Below, in pieces: positions 35,156 through 44,510 of a stretch of 64,000 nt of DNA. The first letter of the stretch is position 1. Each line of letters begins with the position of its first letter. This DNA comes from Mesobacillus subterraneus. Its GTDB lineage: Bacteria; Bacillota; Bacilli; Bacillales; Cytobacillaceae. A program made the translations under genes and the position numbers. The stretch is from positions 124,001 through 188,000 of the forward strand of contig NZ_JAMBOF010000007.1 of NCBI RefSeq assembly GCF_023715485.1. The letters are read 5' to 3'. Below the pieces are notes generated by a model. That model saw nothing but the letters and a program-made list of their open reading frames with translations, searched no databases and was not told the DNA's origin.

Positions 35156-38086
35156 TTGAAAAAAACACTGGCCGTGTTGTTGAGTGCAATGATGATTCTG
35201 CCTGGCATAAGTTCTGCTGCTCCAAATGGCAACGATGGTAAGAAGCTGGACGGTAAACAAAATAAATCAGAATGGTCGCTTGTCTGGAACGATGAGTTTA
35301 ACGGCAAGGAAATTGACCGCAGCAAGTGGACGTTTGATATCGGCAACTGGATCGTAGACGAAAATGGTAACGGTATTACTTCTGGTTGGGGCAACAATGA
35401 GAAGGAATATTACACGGATTCAAATGAAAACGCTTTTATTGATGATGGCAAGCTTGTGATAAAAGCAAAAGAAGAGAAGGTAACCGATCAGTTCGGAACG
35501 TACGACTATACTTCAGCTAAGCTGAAAACAAAAGGCCTGTTCAGCAAAAAGTACGGTCGCTATGAAATTAAAGCCAAGCTTCCTGTAGGCAAAGGATTAT
35601 GGCCAGCGATCTGGATGCTGCCTGAAGAAGACAAATACGGGACGTGGGCGGCTTCAGGTGAAATTGATATCATGGAAGCGTGGGGCAGCAGACCTAATAC
35701 TGTCTCGGGAACGATTCACTATGGTGAAGGTTGGCCGAATAACAAGTATACCGGCAAGGAATTCGAACTTCCTGAAAATAGAGGAATCGACAAGTGGCAT
35801 ACATATGCACTTGAGTGGGAACCGGGAGAACTGCGCTGGTATGTGGACGGACAACTCTATCAAACTCAGAATAAATGGTATTCAAAAGGAAAGGATAACG
35901 CAGCAAACTTCTCTTATCCTGCACCTTTCGACCAGGAATTCTATTTAGTTATGAACCTTGCAGTTGGCGGATGGTTTGACGGGGATCCAGATGAGACGAC
36001 AAAATTCCCTAGTCAAATGGAAGTAGATTATGTCAGGGTCTATGATTTGAAAAAACGTGTTTACCGTGAGCCAGTTGAGCCAGTGTCAGGACCTGTTGTT
36101 TTGCCTGAAAATGCGAAGCACCCTGTAGATGGCAACCTGATTTATGACCAGAATTATGAAGAACCGATCACTGTTGTGGATGAGCCCAGTGAAACACTGA
36201 ATTCAAAGTATTGGAACTTTGTGAAATTACCAGAGTTCGGAGGCGCTGGTACCTTAGAAGTGGAAGAGATTGATGGCAAGAATTATGCGAGAACAGATAT
36301 TTCATATCCTGGATCCCAACTGTACTCTTTGCAAATGATTCAAAACATCTCACTTGGCAATGGTGGGAAATATAAAGTCAACTTTGACGCTAAATCAACA
36401 TCACCAAGGAATATAATGGTCAAAGCTGGGGCTGGACCTTCTCGAGGCTGGGTGAAATATTCGAATGAAGAATCATTCAAGCTGACGAGTGACGTGCAAA
36501 GATATGAATTTACCTTTGATATGCTCAATGAAACGGATATTGAATCAAGACTTGAATTCAATCTCGGCGGGAACGGAACGAACCCAGTCTGGATCGGTAA
36601 TGTAAAAGTCGAGGATATCACTGGGGCTCCTGTAGACGAGGATGGTCCAAAACAGCCGCTTCCAGGTGGAAATCATATCTATAATGGCACGTTTGACCAG
36701 GGCGGCATGGATCGTCTCATGTTCTGGAACTTCTCAGTCGGAGATGCAGCTGCAGCAGCATCTGTTTCTGAAGACGCTCGAGAGCTCCATGTGTCGATTG
36801 AAGATGAAGGCAGCCATCCTGAAGCCATCAAGCTTGACCAACAAGGGGTTAATTTAGTTAAGGGAAATGATTATAAGCTTTCCTTTAAAGCAAGGGCAGA
36901 CGAACCTAGAACGATTCAAGCTGTACTTTTGAATAAGGCAGGTACATCTGATTACTCTGGAATTAACACGATTGAGCTCACTTCCAATATGGAAGAGAAA
37001 ATAGTTGAATTTACAATGCCAGAGGATGTTTCTGATCCAGAGGCTCAACTTGTCTTTAGTTTTGGGGACGAAGCTGGTGATGTATACATGGATGATGTAG
37101 TCTTGCTTAAGACTTCAAACATCCCGGATTATGGAAACATTGACTTGTACCCATTGAAAAATGGTGATTTTTCAGACGGTTTATCATCATGGGGAAGTTA
37201 TGTTCACTTTGATGCCAATGCCCAAATCGCGCCAGAAAGTGGCGAGGCAAAAGTGGCTATTGGCAGTGAAGGAAATGAAACATGGAGTGTCCTTTTGGAA
37301 CAAGGTAATCTAAGCCTTGCTAAAGGAGTAGTCTATGAGCTTAGCTTTGCCGCTCGTTCTACAAAGGAGAGGAAGGCTGAGGTTACGGTAGAAAACGCTG
37401 CTTACACAAGATTCTTAAGTGAGTCCATAACACTTAGTGACCAAATGCAGCAATACACATATGAATTCGAGATGCCTATCGATGACATTACTGCCTTCAA
37501 GATGCTGCTCGGCAAGACTGCTTTGTCACCAATCGGGGAACATGATGTTTTCATTGATAATGTGGTCTTGAAAGTTAAGGACGCTCCGTCCGAGCCTGAG
37601 CCTGAGCCTGTTTCCACACCTGGCATCGATAATGGAACATTTTCAGATGGAACAAATGGTTGGACCGCATGGTGGGGCGACCAGTGGAGCGGATATGGTG
37701 CAGGTACAATGACGGCTGAAAACGGAGAACTAAAGGTTGCGATTTCACAGGTTGGCGGTCAATCGTATGCCCCTCAGGTTTTTCAGAAGGGTTTGCTTTT
37801 TGATAATGGTGCAAGCTATACTGTCACGTTTGAGGCAAGAGCAGACGTGCCAAGGAAAATGAATGTCAATATTGGGAAAGAGTTAAGTTTTGATCCATGG
37901 TTTATTTACTATATGCCAACGAAAATAGTAGATTTAACTTCAGAGATGCAAACGTACAGTTATACCTTTGTAATGAATGAAGCAACGTATGCTGATGGAA
38001 AGATCGTTTTCGAGCTTGGCAATATTTTAGATGGAAATGCGGCAACAAATGTCTACCTGGACAACGTAAGCATCACAAAAAATTAA
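35156..38086 (+). CDS. Secreted multimodular GH16 beta-1,3-glucanase with about four CBMs
   Basis: A 976-residue exported glucanase. The start is the TTG at 35156 with AAGGAGG at 8-nt spacing; the signal peptide is about 22 residues (MKKTLAVLLSAMMILPGISS, then A-A). The GH16 domain (about 38-300) has catalytic EIDIME at 169-174. From about 325 to the end there are four beta-sandwich modules of about 150-170 residues resembling CBM4/9, each with an N-terminal NG(T/D)F or similar strand and a final D(D/N)V strand. An EPEPEP linker precedes the last. No cell-wall anchor is seen. It should be the extracellular first step of the locus. Confidence 0.9.
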   Translation: MKKTLAVLLSAMMILPGISSAAPNGNDGKKLDGKQNKSEWSLVWNDEFNGKEIDRSKWTFDIGNWIVDENGNGITSGWGNNEKEYYTDSNENAFIDDGKLVIKAKEEKVTDQFGTYDYTSAKLKTKGLFSKKYGRYEIKAKLPVGKGLWPAIWMLPEEDKYGTWAASGEIDIMEAWGSRPNTVSGTIHYGEGWPNNKYTGKEFELPENRGIDKWHTYALEWEPGELRWYVDGQLYQTQNKWYSKGKDNAANFSYPAPFDQEFYLVMNLAVGGWFDGDPDETTKFPSQMEVDYVRVYDLKKRVYREPVEPVSGPVVLPENAKHPVDGNLIYDQNYEEPITVVDEPSETLNSKYWNFVKLPEFGGAGTLEVEEIDGKNYARTDISYPGSQLYSLQMIQNISLGNGGKYKVNFDAKSTSPRNIMVKAGAGPSRGWVKYSNEESFKLTSDVQRYEFTFDMLNETDIESRLEFNLGGNGTNPVWIGNVKVEDITGAPVDEDGPKQPLPGGNHIYNGTFDQGGMDRLMFWNFSVGDAAAAASVSEDARELHVSIEDEGSHPEAIKLDQQGVNLVKGNDYKLSFKARADEPRTIQAVLLNKAGTSDYSGINTIELTSNMEEKIVEFTMPEDVSDPEAQLVFSFGDEAGDVYMDDVVLLKTSNIPDYGNIDLYPLKNGDFSDGLSSWGSYVHFDANAQIAPESGEAKVAIGSEGNETWSVLLEQGNLSLAKGVVYELSFAARSTKERKAEVTVENAAYTRFLSESITLSDQMQQYTYEFEMPIDDITAFKMLLGKTALSPIGEHDVFIDNVVLKVKDAPSEPEPEPVSTPGIDNGTFSDGTNGWTAWWGDQWSGYGAGTMTAENGELKVAISQVGGQSYAPQVFQKGLLFDNGASYTVTFEARADVPRKMNVNIGKELSFDPWFIYYMPTKIVDLTSEMQTYSYTFVMNEATYADGKIVFELGNILDGNAATNVYLDNVSITKN

Positions 38087-38093
38087 GTTCTCA

Positions 38094-38130
38094 AGGGGCA
38101 GAACAAGAATTTAATTCTGCCTCTTTTCTT
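38094..38130 (+). terminator. Terminator after secreted glucanase gene
   Basis: AGGGGCAGAA pairs with TTCTGCCTCT around an 11-nt loop, followed by TTTCTTTG. Confidence 0.75.
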
Positions 38131-38227
38131 TGAATTTCAAAAAATACTTTAGCAAATTGCAGTTGAATATAATATGGCCAGCGTAATCCTGACCATCATA
38201 GTGAACTCTTAAAGGTGGAAATGCAGT

Positions 38228-39598
38228 ATGAATTTACAGAAGAACAACAGTCTGCCTAAACAGATTGGTTTATTAGCACTTACCTGGCCTATTTTTATAG
38301 AAATGTTCTTGCACATGTTAATGGGCAGCACGGATACTTTCATGCTGTCCCATATTTCGGATGATGCCGTTGCGGCTGTAGGGGTAGCCAATCAGCTCGT
38401 ATTTTTTATGATTCTCGTATTTGGGTTTGTTGCCACAGGAACTGCAGTTTTGGTATCACAAAACCTTGGAGCAGGACTTCAGGTTAATGCTAGAAAGATT
38501 TCAGGCCTCTCACTCTCTCTGAATCTCATCTTTGGAGTGCTGGTCAGTATCATTGTTGTTGGTTTCAACGATTTATTTTTACAAATGTTCAATCTGACGC
38601 CCGAAATACACCGTCTTGCTCAACAGTATTTAACGATTGTTGGCGGAACACTTTTTACCCAGGCGCTCCTTGTGACTGCGTCCGCCATACTGCGGGCAAA
38701 TGGGTTAACAAAAGAGGCAATGTTCATTTCAATCATCATGAATGTCATTCACCTTGCCGGGAACAGTCTTTTTATATATGGTCTATTCGGCGTTCCGGAA
38801 ATGGGTGTTCAAGGTGTAGCGATATCGACAGCCATATCCCGTGCAATCGCAGTGATTCTAATATTCCGATTACTATACCGCAGGCTGCCTATGAGGATTG
38901 CTTTAGAAGACTACCTGAACTTCAATAAATCTTTTATCAAAAAGATCCTGAAAATAGGCATTCCTTCAGCCGGGGAAAATGTACTTTACAACACCAGCCA
39001 GATGGCGATTACAGTCATTATTGGTTTGCTGGGGGCTATGGCACTGACAACAAGGGTATACACCTTTAACATCATGTCCTTCATGATGCTTTTCGGAATA
39101 GCGATTGGCCAGGGTACGCAAATCCTGATCGGTTACAAAGTAGGAGCCAGAGAATTTGATAAAGCCTATCATCAGCTATTAAAAAGCCTGAAATTAAGTA
39201 TCATCATCACGATGGCGATCACCGTGGTAATCGTATCCATCAGGGAACCAATCCTGGGGATTTTTACTGATAATAAGGAGATCATCAGGGAAGGCAGCAA
39301 GGTATTGCTCCTTTGTTTACTCCTTGAACCTGGGAGAACCTTCAACATAGTCGTAATCAGTTCTCTTCGGGCAGCTGGAGATGCGGTATTCCCAGTGAAG
39401 ATGGCTTTTGTCTCGATGTGGGGAATCAGCGTTCCACTGGCCTATATTCTGGGGATTACATTGGATTTTGGTCTTTCTGGCATTTGGATGGCCTTTATCG
39501 TTGATGAATGGTTCAGAGGAATCGTCATGTATATCAGATGGAGAAGCCGTGTCTGGGAGAAGAAGGTGCTGGTTGATGACAGGGTGCAAACAGCGTGA
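38228..39598 (+). CDS. MATE-family multidrug efflux transporter
   Basis: A 456-residue protein with about 12 membrane helices in two homologous halves; the family signature residues begin WPIFIEMFLHMLMGSTDTFM. MATE pumps expel organic cations or drugs in exchange for sodium or protons. AAAGGTGG lies 11 nt before the ATG. It follows the secreted glucanase gene but has its own upstream region and is not obviously part of the glucan pathway. Confidence 0.9.
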   Translation: MNLQKNNSLPKQIGLLALTWPIFIEMFLHMLMGSTDTFMLSHISDDAVAAVGVANQLVFFMILVFGFVATGTAVLVSQNLGAGLQVNARKISGLSLSLNLIFGVLVSIIVVGFNDLFLQMFNLTPEIHRLAQQYLTIVGGTLFTQALLVTASAILRANGLTKEAMFISIIMNVIHLAGNSLFIYGLFGVPEMGVQGVAISTAISRAIAVILIFRLLYRRLPMRIALEDYLNFNKSFIKKILKIGIPSAGENVLYNTSQMAITVIIGLLGAMALTTRVYTFNIMSFMMLFGIAIGQGTQILIGYKVGAREFDKAYHQLLKSLKLSIIITMAITVVIVSIREPILGIFTDNKEIIREGSKVLLLCLLLEPGRTFNIVVISSLRAAGDAVFPVKMAFVSMWGISVPLAYILGITLDFGLSGIWMAFIVDEWFRGIVMYIRWRSRVWEKKVLVDDRVQTA

Positions 39599-39650
39599 TT
39601 GTTGAATTTTAGCTATAAAGGAAAGTATGAATTTTTTGAAATACGAGTAG

Positions 39651-39700
39651 TGTCTAGCTCGAGCGCTTGTCGTGGCAGACCAAGACGCTTTCGTTTTTCT
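39651..39700. repeat. Shortened relative of repeat family A
   Basis: TGTCTAGCTCGAGCGCTTGT and then GACCAAGACGCTTTCGTTTTT match the two ends of the element at 10776-10895 with the middle missing. It lies in the short gap before the aldo/keto reductase gene and could act as a small hairpin. Confidence 0.5.
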
Positions 39701-39715
39701 AAAAGGAGGCAGCAG

Positions 39716-40651
39716 ATGAATTACAGACAGCTTGGAAGCACAGGAATAAAGGTTTCGGAAGTTGGTTTTGGTGCCTGGCAGCTCGGGAACGCCAGGGACT
39801 GGGAAGGCATGGAGGACAATCAGGCAATCAGGCTGGTGCATGAAGCGCTTGATCATGAGTGCAATTTCTTTGATACAGCTCCGAATTATGGAGGGGGAAA
39901 GAGTGAGTCATTGCTTGGGAGAGCTCTTACCAGCAAAAGGAGCGAGGCGGTAATCAATAGCAAGTTTGGGCATCATCCAGATAATACCCTCAATTTTGAT
40001 CCACAGAAAATCCGCAGTTCGGTCGAGGATAGCTTACGTCGGCTCAAAATGGATTACCTGGATTCGGTTTTATTGCATAACCCTCCGTTTGAAATCCTGA
40101 CTGGAAGCACAGATCATTTTGAGGTATTGGAGTCACTCAAGCAGGAAGGCAAGATTCGGGCTTACGGAGCTTCAGTGGACTCTGCGAGAGAAATGGAAGA
40201 GCTGATTTTGAATACCGGAAGCCAGGTTATTGAGGTAATGTTCAATATTTTTCATCAGGAGCCAAGAAAAGCATTCAAGATGGCAGCAGAAAAAAACGTA
40301 GGACTGATTGTAAAAGTTCCGCTTGATTCTGGATGGCTATCAGGCAAGTATGATGAAAGCAGTGTGTTTACCGACATCCGAAGCCGCTGGGACCAGGATC
40401 AGCTTACAAAAAGAGCAGAGCTCCTGCCTGTTCTTAAGGAAATGCTCGAACCCGGAGAGTCGCTGGTCCAGATGGCTTTAAGGTATATTCTTTATTATCA
40501 GGAAGTCTCTACCGTCATTCCTGGAAACAAGAATCTCGAGCAGCTGATGGAGAATATATCTGCTTCAGGTAAAAGGATCTCAGTGGAGAAAGCAAAGAAG
40601 TTAGAAGAGCTTTGGGAAGAAAAGCTTCAAGCCGATCCGTTAGGATGGTAG
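39716..40651 (+). CDS. Aldo/keto reductase
   Basis: A 311-residue NAD(P)H-dependent oxidoreductase with a TIM barrel. Catalytic residues are recognisable as Asp in FFDTAPNYGGG (with Tyr), Lys in NSKFGHH and His in VLLHNP. It starts MNYRQLGSTGIKVSEVGFGA. AAAAGGAGG lies 6 nt before the ATG at 39716; an upstream frame to 39599 runs through the repeat and is not used. Tandem with a second reductase 35 nt downstream. Substrate unknown. Confidence 0.9.
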   Translation: MNYRQLGSTGIKVSEVGFGAWQLGNARDWEGMEDNQAIRLVHEALDHECNFFDTAPNYGGGKSESLLGRALTSKRSEAVINSKFGHHPDNTLNFDPQKIRSSVEDSLRRLKMDYLDSVLLHNPPFEILTGSTDHFEVLESLKQEGKIRAYGASVDSAREMEELILNTGSQVIEVMFNIFHQEPRKAFKMAAEKNVGLIVKVPLDSGWLSGKYDESSVFTDIRSRWDQDQLTKRAELLPVLKEMLEPGESLVQMALRYILYYQEVSTVIPGNKNLEQLMENISASGKRISVEKAKKLEELWEEKLQADPLGW

Positions 40652-40686
40652 AAAAACAAAATAGAGTTTTTGGAGGGTTTTAAAAA

Positions 40687-41676
40687 ATGCCTTATCAACC
40701 AGACAACAATCGCTATGAAACAATGACATATAACCGGTGCGGCAAATCAGGCCTTAAATTGCCGGCTATTTCCTTAGGACTATGGCACAATTTCGGGGGT
40801 CAGGATACCTTTGAGAATGGCCGTTCATTAATTAGGAGAGCTTTTGATCTTGGCATCACGCATTTTGATCTTGCAAATAATTATGGTCCGCCACCAGGTT
40901 CTGCAGAGGAGAACTTTGGCGCAATTCTAAGGAAGGATTTTTCAGGCTATCGTGATGAGATGGTGATCTCAACAAAAGCAGGATATGGCATGTGGCCGGG
41001 TCCTTATGGTGATTGGGGTTCAAGAAAATACCTTGTATCCAGCCTGGATCAGAGCCTGAAAAGGATGGGACTGGATTATGTGGATATTTTCTATCACCAC
41101 AGACCGGACCCGGAAACTCCATTAGAGGAAACAATGATGGCACTTGATCATGTCGTCAGGCAGGGGAAAGCTTTGTATGTAGGACTGTCCAATTATGGAG
41201 TAGAGGAAACGAAGCAGGCCATCGGAATCTTAAAAGACCTGGGTACTCCATTGCTGATTCACCAGCCTGCCTATTCGATGTTTAACAGGTGGGTAGAAGA
41301 CGGCTTGACTGATTTGCTTCAAGAAGAAGGAGTCGGCTCGATCGCATTTGTTCCATTGGCTCAGGGGTTATTGACAAACAGGTATATCAATGGAATCCCA
41401 AAAGACTCCAGAGCTCTGAAGCCAAACAGCTTCCTGAATGAGGGAGATGTATCTGAAGAGGTCCTGATAAAGGTAAGAAAGTTAAATGATATCGCCCATG
41501 AACGTGGCCAGTCACTTGCCCAGATGGCGCTTGCATGGGTTCTCAGGGAGCAAAAAATCACTTCTGCGCTTATTGGGGCCAGCAAGGTAAGCCAGCTTGA
41601 AGAAAACGTTGCGGCCATGAATAATCTGAAATTCAGTCAGGACGAATTGGCATTGATTGATGAAATTCTTAAATAG
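40687..41676 (+). CDS. Aldo/keto reductase, YghZ-like
   Basis: A 329-residue reductase of the YghZ/voltage-dependent K-channel beta-subunit-like branch of the superfamily. It shows HFDLANNYGPPPGSAEENFG (catalytic Asp and Tyr), ISTKAGYG (Lys) and IFYHHRPD (His). E. coli YghZ reduces glyceraldehyde-3-phosphate and methylglyoxal; the role here is inferred from that. TGGAGGG precedes the ATG. Forms a small operon with the preceding reductase. Confidence 0.88.
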   Translation: MPYQPDNNRYETMTYNRCGKSGLKLPAISLGLWHNFGGQDTFENGRSLIRRAFDLGITHFDLANNYGPPPGSAEENFGAILRKDFSGYRDEMVISTKAGYGMWPGPYGDWGSRKYLVSSLDQSLKRMGLDYVDIFYHHRPDPETPLEETMMALDHVVRQGKALYVGLSNYGVEETKQAIGILKDLGTPLLIHQPAYSMFNRWVEDGLTDLLQEEGVGSIAFVPLAQGLLTNRYINGIPKDSRALKPNSFLNEGDVSEEVLIKVRKLNDIAHERGQSLAQMALAWVLREQKITSALIGASKVSQLEENVAAMNNLKFSQDELALIDEILK

Positions 41677-41683
41677 GAAGGTG

Positions 41684-41717
41684 AAACGCTCAGGTTATTA
41701 TGCTGGGCGTTTTTTTG
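41684..41717 (+). terminator. Terminator after tandem aldo/keto reductases
   Basis: AACGCTCAG pairs with CTGGGCGTT around a 9-nt loop, followed by TTTTTT. Confidence 0.8.
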
Positions 41718-41826
41718 TAGAAAAAATGGAAGCTACCGGACAGGAAAATAAAACGCATTCTGATAATGGAATTTTCTGGACTGATTCCTTTTCGAATCGA
41801 AATGGAAAAAAGGATTGATATTTTCC

Positions 41827-41904
41827 AGTTCGCTATAAAAAAGGGATTTTCGCTATAAAAATGAAAATCTCGCTATAAAATCTCTGTTTTCGCTATAAAA
41901 ATTT
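41827..41904. repeat. Four-copy 20-bp array of TTTTCGCTATAAAA-type units
   Basis: The 10-mer CGCTATAAAA occurs at 41831, 41851, 41871 and 41891, exactly 20 bp apart, while the sequence between copies differs. I recall similar CGCTATAAAA runs between genes in other Bacillaceae but cannot verify this here. Confidence 0.85.
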
Positions 41905-42099
41905 TTTGCAACAGATTTCTGTGAGGAAAACGCATAGAAAACATCCAATTTAACTAGTGAAACTCTATTTCCACCAACAATGTGTTGTTTTTGTAAAAAA
42001 TTCGTCACTGTCTGCATTATGAAATGGGCATTCAGCGTGATATTCTAAGTTGTGTGGATTTTCACAATTACAAACGCCCTTATTTTGGAGGAATCATCA

Positions 42100-43698
42100 G
42101 TGGACGGCATTATGGGTTTGCTTGAGGAACCGTTAATTTTATTATTTGTCATATTGTTTGTCGGCTCTGCCCTTGGAGAAATCAGAATCCGCGGGCTTAG
42201 CCTTGGTACGTCCGGTGTATTGCTGGCGGCGATGGTGTTCGGCCATTTTGGCTATCAGGTGTCGCCGGTCATCCAGCAGCTTGGGCTTGGTTTATTCATC
42301 GTGGCGGTTGGTTTATCGGCCGGGCCGCGCTTTTTCCGAATGATGAAAACAAGCGGGATCGTGTTTGGAATCATCAGCTTGTTGATCGTACTAGTTGCAT
42401 CCCTCACGACCATCGCAGTGTCCAAGCTGTTCCATCTGTCACCTGCATTAAGCATCGGGATCATGACCGGTGCACTGACAAGTACGCCAGGTCTGGCAGC
42501 TGCACTCCAGGCAACGGGCGATCCGCTCGCCTCTGTCGGATACGGAATTGCTTATCCCTTCGGCGTCCTGGCGGTTGTGCTGTTCGTGCAGCTTTTACCG
42601 CGGGTGCTGAAAGTTGATTTAGCTGAGGATTTAAAAAAGAAATCAGGTCCAGTTCGTAGCGATGAGTCGCCTGAGGTCATCACGATTGAAGTAACCGATC
42701 CGTCGATCAATAAGAGAACCCTGAAAGAGTTGCAGTTCAACCAATATAATTCCGTCGTCATCAGCCGTGTCATCCGCGGCGACCGGAATATCATTGCCTT
42801 AAATGATACAGTAATCCTTGTTGGTGACCGTCTTATGGCAGTCGGCCTACGTAATGACTTGAAAAGGCTCTGCGAAGATATTGGCAGGGAAGTGGAGTCG
42901 AATACTGAAAACCATGACAATGTGGAGCTTCGCAAGGTAACTGTGGATGCACTGGAACTGATCGGGAAAACCATCAAGGAGCTTGAATTAAGGCGGACGT
43001 ACGGCGTGACGGTCACGAGGATTGAACGCGGCGGTTTCGAATTTAACCAGAACCCGAAATGGCGTCTGGAGCGGGGTGATGTACTGACGCTTGTCAGCAG
43101 CAAGGACCGTTTGGATGACGTCGAAAAGCTATTCAGCAGAAAAAAGCTGACGGTTACGAATATTCATATTCTGTCGCTGAGTCTGGTGCTTCTGCTTGGT
43201 GTACTGTCGGGTATGATCCCAATCCATTTTCCAAAACTCGGAACGATTACATTTGGCGTCGCAGGCGGTCCGTTGTTCATAGCCTTGATCATCGGACACT
43301 TCGGGAAGCTTGGCCCAATCCATGCGCGGTATTACCAGCCGTCAAACCAGGTCATCCGTGATATTGGACTTGTATTATTCCTGGCCGGTGCAGGTACCAC
43401 TGCCGGAAAAGGCATCGTCCAGGTCATCCAGCAGGAAGGCTTCAATCTCGTGGTCGGCGGAGCAATCATTACCATCGTGCCAGTTATAGCTGGCTTTTTC
43501 ATCGCCCGAAAGATCTTCAAACTAAGCATCATCCATTCCCTCGGCGCTTTATGCGGGGGGATGACGAGCACACCTGGATTAGGTGCAACCAACCAGCTGA
43601 TGGAGACTGAGGATGCATCGATTGCCTATGCGGCAGCCTATCCATTTGCGCTGATCTCTGTTGCGATTGCATCGCAAGTGCTTATATTCTTTTTATAA
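42100..43698 (+). CDS. AspT/YidE-family exchanger with two TrkA-C domains
   Basis: A 532-residue membrane protein of the aspartate-alanine exchanger (AAEx) type. Two homologous membrane halves flank a cytoplasmic loop with two RCK_C/TrkA_C domains (about 190-360). The repeated motifs GALTSTPGLAAALQ and GGMTSTPGLGATNQ mark the duplicated core. The GTG at 42100 is chosen because TTGGAGGA lies 7 nt upstream; the longer frame from 42052 lacks a site. Substrate may be an amino acid or other anion; a peptide system lies next door, but no link is shown. Confidence 0.85.
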   Translation: MDGIMGLLEEPLILLFVILFVGSALGEIRIRGLSLGTSGVLLAAMVFGHFGYQVSPVIQQLGLGLFIVAVGLSAGPRFFRMMKTSGIVFGIISLLIVLVASLTTIAVSKLFHLSPALSIGIMTGALTSTPGLAAALQATGDPLASVGYGIAYPFGVLAVVLFVQLLPRVLKVDLAEDLKKKSGPVRSDESPEVITIEVTDPSINKRTLKELQFNQYNSVVISRVIRGDRNIIALNDTVILVGDRLMAVGLRNDLKRLCEDIGREVESNTENHDNVELRKVTVDALELIGKTIKELELRRTYGVTVTRIERGGFEFNQNPKWRLERGDVLTLVSSKDRLDDVEKLFSRKKLTVTNIHILSLSLVLLLGVLSGMIPIHFPKLGTITFGVAGGPLFIALIIGHFGKLGPIHARYYQPSNQVIRDIGLVLFLAGAGTTAGKGIVQVIQQEGFNLVVGGAIITIVPVIAGFFIARKIFKLSIIHSLGALCGGMTSTPGLGATNQLMETEDASIAYAAAYPFALISVAIASQVLIFFL

Positions 43699-43741
43699 AG
43701 AAAGGAATATGTTGCTTTAAAACAAATTTTAAAAAAACATG

Positions 43742-43775
43742 AAAAGACACAGACAAATTGTCCGTGTCTTTTTTG
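43742..43775. terminator. Bidirectional terminator exchanger / Lrp regulator
   Basis: AAAAGACACAGAC pairs with GTCCGTGTCTTTT around AAATT, with T- and A-tracts on both sides, between convergent genes. Confidence 0.85.
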
Positions 43776-43781
43776 CTGAAT

Positions 43782-44231
43782 TTACAATTTCAAACCTGTC
43801 CGGCTCTTGAATCTCCGCAGCAAAATATGGCTTTCCACTCTTGTAATCCCTTCCAGGCTATACAATTCTTCATTTATGAAATTTTCCAATCGTATAAAAT
43901 CCTCAACGAGAACATGCATGTGCAAGGTGCTTGGTCCGGTCATTTGGTAGCAGCTTGCCACACTTGGGTTATTCGCTAATGTTTCGGCAACTCTCACAAG
44001 TGAGGAAGGTTCACAATCTACCTCGAAGAACGCAGAAACAGACTTTCCTACTTTTTCAGAATTGATGACAACTGAAAACTTTTCAATAACGCCCTGTTCC
44101 ATTAATTGATTGACTCTTTCCCGGATTGAAACTCTTGATAAATTCAACTGTTTTCCAATATCCACATATGACATCCTGCCATTTTCTGATAAGAGCTGCA
44201 GAATCATACGATCCGTTTCATCGATATTCAT
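43782..44231 (-). CDS. Lrp/AsnC-family transcriptional regulator
   Basis: A 149-residue regulator with an N-terminal helix-turn-helix (MSYVDIGKQLNLSRVSIRERV) and a C-terminal RAM ligand-binding domain. In Bacillus subtilis an Lrp-type gene (ywrC) sits beside the chromate-transport-like ywrA/ywrB and gamma-glutamyltransferase-like ywrD, the same families that end the divergent operon here, so this is probably the operon's regulator. Its start lies 280 nt from the first gene of that operon. The ligand is unknown but should be an amino acid or peptide product. Confidence 0.88.
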   Translation of the reverse strand: MNIDETDRMILQLLSENGRMSYVDIGKQLNLSRVSIRERVNQLMEQGVIEKFSVVINSEKVGKSVSAFFEVDCEPSSLVRVAETLANNPSVASCYQMTGPSTLHMHVLVEDFIRLENFINEELYSLEGITRVESHILLRRFKSRTGLKL

Positions 44232-44382
44232 TTAACCACCACTTTTCAAAAAGCATTAGTAAATTTATCTTAGCTTACATCCTCTATCTTTATCAACAGA
44301 AATTGGAAAAAGAGTGCAAAAAGTTATACTAGAAAAAAACTTTAATATTTTCTGAATATTATATAGATTTTTAAAAATCGTT

Positions 44383-44397
44383 GTATTATAATAATAC
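44383..44397 (+). promoter_or_regulatory. 15-bp palindrome overlapping TATAAT, candidate Lrp site
   Basis: GTATTATAATAATAC is a perfect palindrome and contains TATAAT (44387-44392). Lrp-family operators are AT-rich 15-bp palindromes, so repression by the divergent Lrp gene is plausible. A cre-like sequence (TTGAAAGCGTTTCAC on the minus strand, two mismatches) lies at 44423-44437. Confidence 0.45.
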
Positions 44398-44510
44398 GAA
44401 ATTCGAAATGTAATTAAAACAAGTGAAACGCTTTCAAAAAGCAGTCGATTGTTACTTTTAGACTACTTATGTTAAGGAGAGTTGTTTTACGAAAAGGGGG
44501 ATAAATAGAA

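Larger units (their letters stand above)
41677..42099. other. 423-bp intergenic region with a 20-bp phased repeat array
   Basis: Apart from the terminator and the four-copy CGCTATAAAA array, the region is AT-rich and contains the promoter and leader of the AspT-like exchanger gene. No credible gene. Confidence 0.5.
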
